Source: Albidovulum sp. | Lineage (GTDB): Bacteria; Pseudomonadota; Alphaproteobacteria; Rhodobacterales; Rhodobacteraceae | Length of the DNA stretch: 64,000 nt | Direction of reading: 5' to 3' | Assembly (NCBI GenBank): GCA_028823855.1 | Contig: JAPPFL010000067.1 | Coordinates: 1-64,000, forward strand | In this document: one piece after another, positions 48,270 to 57,287 of the stretch | Layout: every line of letters begins with the position of its first letter | How positions within the stretch are numbered: the first letter of the stretch is position 1 | Notes under the pieces: model-generated | What the model was told of the DNA's origin: nothing | Databases searched by the model: none | Seen by the model: the letters and a program-made list of their open reading frames with translations, nothing else | Position numbers and translations under genes: made by a program

Positions 48270-49163
48270 CTACGCCTTCGCTTTGTCGGACTTGGAAGCC
48301 GATTCAAGATACCGGAACAGAAGCGAGAGGCTGAAGCACAGGGCGAAGTAAAGCCCCGCCGTCGTTATCCAGGCTTCGAATATCATGCGCGACGACGAGA
48401 CGATCTCGGTCGTCTTGTATGTCAGCTCCTGTACCGAAATAAGCGAAATTATCGAGCTGTCCTTGATCAGCGAAATGAATTGATTGGCTAGAGGGGGGAG
48501 CACCCTCCGCAGCGCCTGCGGAAGAATAATGTATCTCGTTTCCGAGTACCAGCTCATGCCGAGCGACCTTGCCGCTTCGCGTTGTCCTCGGTCAATAGAT
48601 TCGATTCCGGCTCGAACGATTTCGCCAACGAAAGCGCTTTCGAACAGGGCGAGCACGATGACTCCCGATATCATGGAAGGAAAACGGCGCATGTCGCCGA
48701 AGAAGAATTCCCAAACTTCGTTATTTTCCTGTCGCGCGATGCCGCGCGCCCATCCTTCGATATTGAAGGCGACGACCAGCTGCTCGGAAAGAAAGAAGAA
48801 AAAGATAAAAATGACGACGAGCGGAGGAATATTTCGAAGAAACTCAAGATACGTTCTCGCGATCATGCGCACGGCGAGATTTTTGGCGCACCTTGCGAGA
48901 CCCAGAACCGTGCCTAGAATCACCGCGAGAATGCTTGCGTAGACGCTGATCCTAATCGTCGTAATGAGGCCCTGAACCAGAATATTCGCGACCCAGCGGC
49001 CCTTTTCCTCATCGAAGCGGAACATGTAGTAGGGAATTACTTCCCAGCGCCAATTGTACTTTAGCTTTCCTTCAATCTGGAACCAGATGTAGCCAAAAAA
49101 TCCTGCCAGCAAGATGATCAGCACCAGGTCGAACCAATGCAGTTTCTTCCTGATTTTTTGCAT
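48270..49163 (-). CDS. Polar amino acid ABC transporter permease (second)
   Basis: A 297-residue HisM/GlnP-type permease. Membrane helices begin around residue 13, and the EAA loop RGQREAARSLGMSWYSETRYIILPQALRR is intact. It has the longer N-terminal insertion (IEGKLKYNWRWEVIPYYMFRF) found in GltK/GltJ-like permeases. It is separated from the binding protein gene by 64 bases that contain a hairpin, and is followed by the P450. It forms the channel with the other permease of the operon. Confidence 0.92.
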   Translation of the reverse strand: MQKIRKKLHWFDLVLIILLAGFFGYIWFQIEGKLKYNWRWEVIPYYMFRFDEEKGRWVANILVQGLITTIRISVYASILAVILGTVLGLARCAKNLAVRMIARTYLEFLRNIPPLVVIFIFFFFLSEQLVVAFNIEGWARGIARQENNEVWEFFFGDMRRFPSMISGVIVLALFESAFVGEIVRAGIESIDRGQREAARSLGMSWYSETRYIILPQALRRVLPPLANQFISLIKDSSIISLISVQELTYKTTEIVSSSRMIFEAWITTAGLYFALCFSLSLLFRYLESASKSDKAKA

Positions 49164-49190
49164 GGGAAATAAACCGGACCGGAATTTATC

Positions 49191-49220
49191 GCGGCCCGCC
49201 GGTATGATCCGGCGAGCCGC
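49191..49220 (-). terminator. Hairpin after the amino acid binding-protein gene
   Basis: GCGGC, one mismatch, CGCCGG, loop TATGAT, CCGGCG, mismatch, GCCGC: an 11-pair stem with one C-A mismatch, in the 64 bases between binding protein and permease. No T-run follows on the transcribed strand, so it is more likely a partial terminator or 3'-end stabiliser that raises the level of the binding protein over the downstream genes. Confidence 0.55.
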
Positions 49221-49227
49221 AGCGGTT

Positions 49228-50061
49228 CTATTGAGCTACCTGGTCGGCCCATTCTTCAGTAGCGAACCAGTAGTCGTGCCTCTCCTGCAGCCACCCTGTG
49301 CGCCAATGATGCTCGATCCAGTTGTTGAAATAGTTGATGGCGTCGGGGTCGCCTTTTCGTATCGCGAATCCTTCCCCGCGCGGGTCGAACAGCTGGTCGA
49401 ACGGAACGTGCAGGATGTCGGAATAATCCCTTGCGTAGCGGTTCGGAGTCGGCTGCGCAGCCATCGTCGCGTGAGCGTTCCCGTTGATGACTTCCTGCGT
49501 TGACGCGCCGTCTTCGTCAAATTGCAACAATTCCGCTTCCGGAAAGTTCTTTTCGATCATGATAGCCGGAGTCGCGCCGCGACGGGCGGAAAAGGTAACG
49601 TCGGGACTGTTGAAATCGTCCAGCGTAAATCCTTCAGTCATCTCTTTGTTTGCGAGAATCGCTAGTCCCGAATACGCGTACGGCACCGTGAAATTAACGG
49701 TCAAATTTCGCTGAGCGGTGATCGACATGCCGCTGATGATGGCATCGAACTTGCCGGCGACCAGAGCGGGGATAATGCCGTCCCAAGACGTCGGGATGAA
49801 TTCGGCATCGACGCCCATGTCGTCGGCGAGTTTTTGTCCGACATCCAGTTCAAATCCGATAAGCTCTCCGTTCTTGTCGCGCATTGACCAGGGAACGAAC
49901 AGGGAAAGGCCAATTTTTATGACCCCGCGCTTCTTGATCGATTCAATTGCGCTTTCGCCGGAAAGTGCCTGGCTTGTTTGCTGAGCGGCCGAAGGCATTG
50001 CGATGAGCGCCGCCATAGCCGCAAGCAACCAGGCTCCGAATACTCGTCTTGCTAGTTTCAT
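49228..50061 (-). CDS. Amino acid ABC transporter substrate-binding protein, family 3
   Basis: A 277-residue periplasmic protein. A signal peptide (MKLARRVFGAWLLAAMAALI to about residue 26, ending SAA) precedes the family 3 fold: IKKRGVIKIGLSLFVPWSM, GELIGFELDVGQKLADDMG, WDGIIPALVAGKFDAIISGM with the conserved Thr/Arg region ITAQRNLTVNFT. The Arg that grips the ligand carboxylate appears in AQRNL, suggesting an amino-acid-like ligand. GGAGGG lies just upstream of the ATG. Confidence 0.93.
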   Translation of the reverse strand: MKLARRVFGAWLLAAMAALIAMPSAAQQTSQALSGESAIESIKKRGVIKIGLSLFVPWSMRDKNGELIGFELDVGQKLADDMGVDAEFIPTSWDGIIPALVAGKFDAIISGMSITAQRNLTVNFTVPYAYSGLAILANKEMTEGFTLDDFNSPDVTFSARRGATPAIMIEKNFPEAELLQFDEDGASTQEVINGNAHATMAAQPTPNRYARDYSDILHVPFDQLFDPRGEGFAIRKGDPDAINYFNNWIEHHWRTGWLQERHDYWFATEEWADQVAQ

Positions 50062-50098
50062 TTTTTCCCTCCTTCAGGGTTTGGAAGAGGCCGTGCCT

Positions 50099-50974
50099 CT
50101 AGGTTGCAACCGCGTACTTCTTTTCAAGAAAAGTTACGAACACGGATAGGAGAAGAGTGACAACCATGTATACGGCCGCGATTGTAAACCAAATTTCGAA
50201 GCTCAGGTAGGTATCCGAAATTATGTTCCGGCCGATAGTTGTCAATTCGGCAACCGCAATGACGCTTACGATGGCCGAGCTCTTGATCAGATGGACTGCC
50301 TCGCCCATCATCGGAGGCAGCATGAACTTGATTGATTGGGGAAGAATTATGTAGCGGTAGGCTTGCGCCGAGGACATTCCGATCGATTTGGCGGCCTCCC
50401 ACTGGCCGATGTTGACCGCGTTGATTCCGGCGCGGAAAATCTCCGAAACAAGCGCCGAGTGAAATACGGCCAGGCACAGCAAAGATGCCGTATACCGATC
50501 GAATTTGAAGATCGGCCCCAAGACGTAGTAGAACAGGTAGAGGAGCACGAGCAGCGGCATGTTTCTCACAAATTCAAGATACGCAACGGCGACACTAGTA
50601 CTTATCAAAAGTCCTGAAAGCCGCAGAAGCGCGATGCACAGGCCCAGTAGTACGGCCAGAGCGAACGCTTGAATGGACAGCTGCAGAGTCTTAACGAGCC
50701 CGATCGGGATTTCGCCCCACTGGAAACCCTCATCCGTCAGCTGGAAGAGGTATTCCGGAATGCGGTACCATCGCCACGTATAGCCCATGGCCTCCGCTCC
50801 GGTTAGAGCGGTCTGGACAATGATGTATATGACGATCAAGTACACTGCGACCGAGGCAGGCTTGGACTTCAGATAGAAGCCTATACGCTTGCCGGTGCTC
50901 ATCTGCGCAAGAAAGCGCGCGTAGCCCGATGCCCCTTCCTGAACGGTACTCGTCGGGTTAGGCATGCCGCTCAA
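50099..50974 (-). CDS. Polar amino acid ABC transporter permease (first)
   Basis: A 291-residue GltJ/HisQ-type permease with a cytoplasmic N-terminal tail, a first membrane helix at about 40-60, and the EAA loop IGQWEAAKSIGMSSAQAYRYIILPQ. The listed start is TTG (50974), which overlaps the ATPase stop as TTGA; an ATG nine bases further in (50965) is the alternative. It pairs with the permease at 48270-49163. Confidence 0.9.
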   Translation of the reverse strand: MSGMPNPTSTVQEGASGYARFLAQMSTGKRIGFYLKSKPASVAVYLIVIYIIVQTALTGAEAMGYTWRWYRIPEYLFQLTDEGFQWGEIPIGLVKTLQLSIQAFALAVLLGLCIALLRLSGLLISTSVAVAYLEFVRNMPLLVLLYLFYYVLGPIFKFDRYTASLLCLAVFHSALVSEIFRAGINAVNIGQWEAAKSIGMSSAQAYRYIILPQSIKFMLPPMMGEAVHLIKSSAIVSVIAVAELTTIGRNIISDTYLSFEIWFTIAAVYMVVTLLLSVFVTFLEKKYAVAT

Positions 50975-51717
50975 TGCTCAAGTATCTGGTCGAGAAACAT
51001 GCGGCAGCGGTCGCTCCTAGGGCTGGAAAAGAACTCGCCGGGCGGTGCGGATTCAATAATCCTTCCCTCTTCCATGAAAACCATCATGTCTGCGACCTTC
51101 CTGGCGAATCCCATTTCGTGGGTAACGCAAATCATCGTCATGCCCGATTCAGCGAGTTCGACCATGACGTCGAGCACTTCGTTGATCATTTCCGGGTCGA
51201 GCGCGGATGTCGGCTCGTCGAAAAGCATGATGCGCGGCTCCATGCACAAGGAGCGCGCAATCGCTACGCGCTGCTGCTGCCCGCCCGACAGCTGCGCGGG
51301 GTATTTCTCCGCCTGTTCGGGTATATGGACTCTTTCGAGGAATTTCCGCGCCCGCGCTTCCGCTTCCTTCCTCGAAATCTTTCGGACGCGCATAGGGCCC
51401 ACGGTAAGGTTTTCCAGCACGGTAAGGTGCGGGAACAGATTGAACTGCTGGAATACCATGCCGACTTCCATTCGCACGGCGCGGACGTTTTTGGTCTCGT
51501 CGTCAAGCTCGATTCCATCGACAACAAGGCGACCGGCGGAATGCTCTTCGAGACGGTTGATGCACCGTATCAATGTCGATTTGCCGGAGCCGGAGGGGCC
51601 GCAGATTACGACGCGCTCACCGGACCTGACTTTAAGGCTGACATCGTTCAGCGCTTGAAACTTTCCGAAAAACTTGTCCAGGTTTTGGATTTCAATGACC
51701 GCCGGGGCTTCTTCCAT
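50971..51717 (-). CDS. Amino acid ABC transporter ATPase, GlnQ type
   Basis: A 248-residue ATPase that opens the operon. Walker A GPSGSGKST, the Q-loop VFQQFNLFPHLT, the signature LSGGQQQRVAIARS, Walker B IMLFDEPTSALDPEM and the H-loop CVTHEMGFARKVAD are intact. GlnQ/HisP-type enzymes of this length lack a regulatory C-terminal domain, and this is the case here. Gene order is ATPase, permease, binding protein, permease, P450. Confidence 0.95.
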   Translation of the reverse strand: MEEAPAVIEIQNLDKFFGKFQALNDVSLKVRSGERVVICGPSGSGKSTLIRCINRLEEHSAGRLVVDGIELDDETKNVRAVRMEVGMVFQQFNLFPHLTVLENLTVGPMRVRKISRKEAEARARKFLERVHIPEQAEKYPAQLSGGQQQRVAIARSLCMEPRIMLFDEPTSALDPEMINEVLDVMVELAESGMTMICVTHEMGFARKVADMMVFMEEGRIIESAPPGEFFSSPRSDRCRMFLDQILEH

Positions 51718-52496
51718 CGATTGTAGAAATTCCCATTAACTTTCGCCGAGGATTCCGCCGAAGTATAAGTGCCTTTGGCGAAAGAAAAAACCATATTTGT
51801 TTGGGCCACGACAAAGGGGCGTAGATAGACATGTTTCGCGCGCGGGCAGGCGCAATAGTTCGAAGCGTTTCCTTTAATCGCAAGCGGGAGATTCAGGGTC
51901 AATTGGATCAATGTAGAAGTTCCAATTCCGTACCGAGGCGTCTTATCCGCGGAAAGAGCTAGACCTCTCGCGATTGGCCGGGACCTTCAGCGATTGACGT
52001 CGCGTATCGATTTGTTGCCAAGCAAAGCAGGCGATCCGCAGGTGGCTGAAGGCGCGGCTAAAATTAGTTCCGGTCCCGATTCCGCTTCGCAGGGCGCCGC
52101 CTATGCTCCATTGCAGTAGCTTTGGGAAGTAAACGGGCTGCCCTATCGTAAATTGCGGTTGAGACTAGCGCGAGACCTCGCTCTTCGAGCGTACTGGCGA
52201 CGGCTAGTTAAATTGTTTTCCCAGGTGTCGCGCGAGGCGAGGATTTTTAAGTTCGATGAACGGCGGACTTCGGTCAGGCCGGTCGCGGGAATTGGACAGT
52301 TCTGATTCAGGAACGCTATAATGCGCTCTGCGCTATTCTTTGGCATTGGACGACAAGAATTCGGATTGACGAACTCGTCGTCCGATCGCCTGTTGGATTT
52401 TGCTATCGATCTGCAGCGGATTCTTCGTTTTGCAAACAGGATATGCGAGGTATGATGGTTCAGGGTCGGAATTGAGAATTCCGGAGGATTATGCTG
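51718..52496. other. Upstream region of the amino acid ABC operon
   Basis: Contains the promoter of the minus-strand operon near 51720-51800. The rest holds no recognised gene and leads into the IS1182 remnant. Confidence 0.4.
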
Positions 52497-53252
52497 TGTC
52501 GATCAGATTTCAGAGCGCCGAATGCGGCAAAACGCGGCGTTGGCCGTCTTCGGTTCGCAATTGGCTTGCACTGGACCACCTACCCCGCGTTGTAGTCGAG
52601 ATTGCCGAGTCTTTGGGATTGAGCGGAACTTTTGGCGTAGGAGGACTTGGCGGCAAACCGGCGCATTGCATTTCGGTAACCGCGGCGCTGCTGCCTTTCA
52701 GAAATGCAACAAGCATGAATTCGAGCCGGAAGCCGGACGCGACAGCGTATGACTCTGCGGCGATTCGCTTCATCGCGGGCGATCTTCGCCCTGACCCTGG
52801 CGCGAATACTCGAGTTCGCGTGCGCCATCTTTCCGCGTTGCAGAACACGCTATATCAGGATTGACGATGGCTCGGGCCACGGGTGTTCCGCGATTTGGCC
52901 ATGCAGGCCTTGACGGTACCAAGGAATGGGCGAATGCCAGCCGCCGGGCGATGAGTTCGGCGCGTATTGAGTTTGTCGAGGCCCGGTTGAAGTCTGAGGC
53001 TTCGCGACTTCTGGAGTTTGCCGAGGTGCCGGACCGGCGGGTTTGCGACCTTGGCGATGCCGAGAAGGAGGCGAAACTGGCGAAGACAGAGCAGCGCCGC
53101 AAAAGGGAGCGGCGTAGCGGAATCGAAATATTTCGAAGCGGAAGTCGACGATCGAGCCGGTGTTCGGGATCATCGAGACCGCTCTCGGCTTCGGGCAATC
53201 GGGCAATCCGGCCAGCGCGGCGTCGAGGCAGTTCGGGGCGAGCGGAGCCTAG
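52497..53252 (+). pseudogene. IS1182-type transposase remnant
   Basis: Three pieces in three frames follow the order of IS1182 transposases. The first has LALDHLPRVVVEIAESLGLSG and AYDSAAIRFIAGDLRPDP, ending at a stop at 52864. The second, from 52861, has FGHAGLDGTKEWANASRRAM and the charged helix ARIEFVEARLKSEASRLLEF. The third, near 53142, has STIEPVFGIIETALGF and ends at TAG 53250-53252. The central catalytic part between the second and third is deleted. The element is dead; its ends were not identified. Confidence 0.8.
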
Positions 53253-53805
53253 CCTGCACGTCCAGTAGCTCGAATCGGACGCACGGAGTGATCAACAGTG
53301 CCGGAGCGGCGTCGCGGCCGCTGCGTGCCTTGGAAAAGGAAGCTATGCTGATTTCATTCGGTTATGCAGGACAGCCGAGCCGTTTTGCGGGTGGAACCGA
53401 TCGGCGAACCGGTTTTGAATGCCGTCTGCGATACGCCAATGCGCCGACCTTCCAGCATGATGGCCTCCAGCGGAAATGCCGGCATCTCGACCGTTCTCTA
53501 GATTGTGATTCCGAAGCGATGATGCAAAGCGCGCCGGTGAAGCTACATGGAGCGTCAATCGCGGTCTGTTTATTGAGCATCCGCCAAGTCCTTCAGAACG
53601 CCCGTGGCAAGGCTCACGCGCCGATACCCGCCGAGATCTTCAGCCTGAAAGACGTGACAGGGCAAAGCCGGTTGACCCGCATACGGATCGCCTATGCGAT
53701 CAGCGACCGCAGCGAAAGCTCTACGACGCAGTTGGCAATGGACGCAAAGCGGTTCTGCACAATCGGCAGATCGCCAATTCCGGAATCCGTTAAGGAGCCG
53801 TTGCA
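53253..53805. other. Upstream region of the hydantoinase operon
   Basis: No gene was recognised; the open frame running to 53809 (from 53018) crosses the IS remnant and looks like chance. It should carry the promoter for the genes from 53806 onward. Confidence 0.35.
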
Positions 53806-55875
53806 ATGATAGCCTGGAACCTCGGGATCGATGTGGGCGGAACTTTCACGGATGTCGTATTGACCGATGAAAGCGGCGAGCGGCACACGACCAAGACGCC
53901 CACGACGCTGGACCAATCCGATGGCGTGCTCGCCGGAATCGAAAAAGTTGCGCAGGAGGCCGGCGCCACTTGCGATGCCGTCCTAGCGAATTGCGGTGTA
54001 ATTGTACATGGCACGACAGTCGCGACGAATGCGCTATTGGAATATCGAGGCGCCAAGGTCGGGCTTCTGACGACCGAGGGTTTCCGCGACGAGCTAGAAT
54101 TTCGCAGGTCCTACAAGGAAAGCACCTTCGACCCGCGCCTGAAGGCGCCTCACCAGATCTGCCCGCGATCGTTCCGGCTCGGTATCCCCGAGCGACTGAC
54201 GAAGACCGGCGAGGTTCTGATTCCGCTGGACGAGGACGCGGTGCGCAACGCAGTACTGCGCTTTCGCGAGGCGGGAACCGAATCTATCGCGGTCTGCTAT
54301 CTATTCAGTTTCGTCGATCCAAGCCATGAACGCCGCACCTCCGAAATCATCCGCGAGATGGCGCCCGAGACTTTTATCTCGCTATCGTGCGACGTGCTTC
54401 CGGAAGTAAGAGAATATGAACGGGTTTCGACAACGGTCGTCAACGCCTATGTCGGGCCTCTCATCCAGCGGTATGTCAGCCATCTGGAGATCAAGCTCCG
54501 CGACCGCGGTTTCAAAGGCGAGCTTTTCATCATGCAGTCGAACGGCGGCATGTCCACTGCGGCGGAGTCGGGCCGGCACGCCGTTGGAACGCTGCTCTCC
54601 GGCCCCGCGGGCGGCGTCACGGCAGCAGGCTGGCTTGGCGGCCTTTCCGGATACAAGGATCTTATGATTGTCGATATGGGCGGCACGTCCTGCGACATCG
54701 CGGTAATCCGGGACCTCGCTCCGCAGACGACGACTCAAAGCTGGGTTGCCCGCTATCGCATAGCGCTACCGATGCTCGACATCCACACGGTAGGCGCGGG
54801 CGGAGGCTCGGTCGCCTGGATCGACGATGGCGGCGCCTTGCGTGTAGGGCCGGAATCGGCGGGCTCAATCCCTGGCCCCGCTTGCTATGGCCGCGGCGGC
54901 ACGCGGCCCACTACGACGGATGCAAATCTGATTCTTGGACTCCTGAACGCCGATTATTTTCTCGGCGGCGAGATGAAGCTGGATTTGGAAGCAGCGCGGC
55001 GCGCGGTTAAATCGCATGTCGCCGACGCTCTTGGATTGCACGTCGAGGAGGCAGCGCAGGCGATTTCCGAGATCATCAACAACAACATGGCCAATGCCAG
55101 CCATCTTGTGACCACTCGCCGCGGGCTCGATCCGAGCGGCTTGGCGCTGGTGGCCGCGGGCGGGGCCGGTGCTCTCCATGCCGGGCGGCAGGCGGAGCTT
55201 CTGGGCATGTCGACAATCATCGTCCCGGCAGCCGCTCCGGTCTTCTGCGCGTTGGGCGATACAGTCGCGCATCTCAAGGTCAACGATGCCCGGACCTACC
55301 TGACCTCGGTGCAGGATCTGGATCTCACCGAGCTCAACCGGCTCTTCGCGGAAATGGAGGCGCGGGCGCGCGAGCGGCTCGGCGGCCAGAATGTTACAAG
55401 CAGCTTTGAGACCCGCCGCAGCCTTGACCTGCGATATGTGGGCGAAGTTCACGAGGTCACGATCCCTCTTCGTACGCGCACTCGGCGGGTGACGGCCCTC
55501 AATATCGAGGCGACGCTCCGCTCTTTCCACGATGCGCACGAACAGCTATACTCCCACAAGGACCCGTCTCATCCGGTCGAACTTCTGACCGTGCGGATCG
55601 AATATTTCGGTCTGCGCAAAGCGCCCCGCGAGAAAGGCGCGGAATTCGGCGACGAGGATCCATCGCAGGCGATCAAGGGGAAACGTGCGATCACGTTCGC
55701 CGACGGTCGCCACGAGACGGCCGTCTATGCCGGCGAAGCCCTTCGCGCCGGGCATTTTATACACGGCCCCGCCGCCGTTGAAAGCTGGGGCACCACAATC
55801 ATGATCTGCCCCGGGCAGGAGGCGCTGATCGATGCCTTTGGCAACTGCATCATCGAAAACGGACGGTCGGCATGA
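53806..55875 (+). CDS. Hydantoinase/oxoprolinase subunit A (HyuA type)
   Basis: A 689-residue protein of the N-methylhydantoinase A / oxoprolinase / acetone carboxylase beta family, which couple ATP hydrolysis to ring opening or carboxylation. The actin-like phosphate loops are clear: GIDVGGTFTDVVLTDESG at the N terminus, HGTTVATNALLEYRGAKVGL, and MIVDMGGTSCDIAVI in the middle. The C-terminal half has ALVAAGGAGALHAGRQAELLG. GGAG precedes the ATG. It overlaps the next gene by ATGA and is translated with it. The substrate may be a hydantoin, oxoproline-like lactam or cyclic amide. Confidence 0.93.
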   Translation: MIAWNLGIDVGGTFTDVVLTDESGERHTTKTPTTLDQSDGVLAGIEKVAQEAGATCDAVLANCGVIVHGTTVATNALLEYRGAKVGLLTTEGFRDELEFRRSYKESTFDPRLKAPHQICPRSFRLGIPERLTKTGEVLIPLDEDAVRNAVLRFREAGTESIAVCYLFSFVDPSHERRTSEIIREMAPETFISLSCDVLPEVREYERVSTTVVNAYVGPLIQRYVSHLEIKLRDRGFKGELFIMQSNGGMSTAAESGRHAVGTLLSGPAGGVTAAGWLGGLSGYKDLMIVDMGGTSCDIAVIRDLAPQTTTQSWVARYRIALPMLDIHTVGAGGGSVAWIDDGGALRVGPESAGSIPGPACYGRGGTRPTTTDANLILGLLNADYFLGGEMKLDLEAARRAVKSHVADALGLHVEEAAQAISEIINNNMANASHLVTTRRGLDPSGLALVAAGGAGALHAGRQAELLGMSTIIVPAAAPVFCALGDTVAHLKVNDARTYLTSVQDLDLTELNRLFAEMEARARERLGGQNVTSSFETRRSLDLRYVGEVHEVTIPLRTRTRRVTALNIEATLRSFHDAHEQLYSHKDPSHPVELLTVRIEYFGLRKAPREKGAEFGDEDPSQAIKGKRAITFADGRHETAVYAGEALRAGHFIHGPAAVESWGTTIMICPGQEALIDAFGNCIIENGRSA

Positions 55876-57287
55876 ATGATCTGGCCGCGCAGACCTTAGG
55901 AGCGCAGTTCGTCGCCCTGGCGCGCGAGGGCGCGTCGCTGTTCTCGGCCATGTCCCGCTCGCGTCCGGTTTCCGACCAAGGCCAGTATGCTTGCGCTATC
56001 CTCGACGGCGACGGGCGGCTCATCGCGCAAGACCAGGGCGAGCCGAGCCATTTGGCCGCCGTGCAGTCCACCGTCGCGCATCTTCTCGATGCTTTCGCAT
56101 TCAATATCGGCGACGGCGACGTAATTCTCTCCGGCGATCCCCATTGCGGCGGCACCTGGTGCGGCGTGCTGACACTTGCGCGGCCGCTCTTTTTCGATGG
56201 CGATCTGCGGTTCGTCGCCGCTTTGCGCTTCGCCCTGCCCGACCTTTCCGGCGAAATACCGGGATTGTTTCAACCTCACGCGCATGAGATCTGGCAGGAG
56301 GCGCTCCGGGTGACGCCGGTGAAGTTGATCGAGGCGAGCGCGGCGCAGCAAGACTTGCGCCGGTACCTTCTGCGCAATACTCGCGCCCCTCGAGTGCTCG
56401 ACAATGACCTGAAGGCCGCGGTTCGGGTAACCGGCCATATCGGTGCTCGCATCGCGGCCCAGGTCGATCATCGCGGCCTCGGCGCGTCGACCAGAGCGGC
56501 AGAGGCGAGAATCGCCTATTCCCGAGCCCGTGCCGAAGCGCATCTGGCCGAGGTCGCATGCGGGCGCGCGGCAGCCCAAGGAATCGGACTAGTCGTGGAG
56601 CATGATGAGGCGGGACTTGCGATTGATCTCGATGGTACCGATGGCATTTCAGGTTCGGCGTCGAACATGACCCTTGCAGCTACGCGCGCAGTCGCGCTTT
56701 CTCAGCTCGCAGGGGAGCTGATTGAGGACGGGGCCCTGGCCCAGGGCCTGCTCGACGCCATCGCCGTACGCTGCTCTGACAATTGTATCCTGGCCGCAAA
56801 GGCGCCCGCCGCCGTCTCGCTCGGCTGGCGGATCACAGCGCCTAAATTTGCAGCGGCGCTCGCCGAAGCAACCGGCACGGTTTCTCTATTCGCTCCGCCG
56901 GTGCCCTTGTTGATGATGTTCGAAGAAATTGGGTCTGTACCCGAGAGCCACCCCGCCGCCATCTCACCCGGCTTCGTCCGTACGGCGAACGGGTCCGGCT
57001 CCGACGCCGCGAGCGGCCGTCGGCGCCTTATGTCGGTCGAGATGACGGAGATTGAGGGTCGCCTGTCGGTTGCAAGCCGAGAGGCCACGGAGACCGGCAT
57101 GGTTGCCGAAGTCGTTGTGATGGCCGAGGGTTTCGAGGCAATTACCGTTCCGGGTGGCCCCGAGCCCGAGATCACGCAGAGCGAACCGCTCGAACGCAAG
57201 CGATCCGCCGTTCTGTCGCTCGCCCCCGGCGCGCGCATCCGCTTCGACTATCCAGCCATCGGACGGGATTCCGATGCTCGGGTCTGA
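55872..57287 (+). CDS. Short hydantoinase B-family protein
   Basis: A 471-residue HyuB-family protein, shorter and more divergent than its neighbour. HyuB features can be read: AMSRSRPVSDQGQYACAILDGDGRLIAQ, DVILSGDPHCGGTWCGVLTL, and the segment RFALPDLSGEIPGLFQPHAHEIWQEALRVTPVKL. The C-terminal half is reduced compared with standard HyuB proteins, lacking the long glycine-rich conserved part. It might be an accessory or regulatory subunit. It overlaps HyuA at its start and the next HyuB gene at its end (14 bases). Confidence 0.82.
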   Translation: MNDLAAQTLGAQFVALAREGASLFSAMSRSRPVSDQGQYACAILDGDGRLIAQDQGEPSHLAAVQSTVAHLLDAFAFNIGDGDVILSGDPHCGGTWCGVLTLARPLFFDGDLRFVAALRFALPDLSGEIPGLFQPHAHEIWQEALRVTPVKLIEASAAQQDLRRYLLRNTRAPRVLDNDLKAAVRVTGHIGARIAAQVDHRGLGASTRAAEARIAYSRARAEAHLAEVACGRAAAQGIGLVVEHDEAGLAIDLDGTDGISGSASNMTLAATRAVALSQLAGELIEDGALAQGLLDAIAVRCSDNCILAAKAPAAVSLGWRITAPKFAAALAEATGTVSLFAPPVPLLMMFEEIGSVPESHPAAISPGFVRTANGSGSDAASGRRRLMSVEMTEIEGRLSVASREATETGMVAEVVVMAEGFEAITVPGGPEPEITQSEPLERKRSAVLSLAPGARIRFDYPAIGRDSDARV

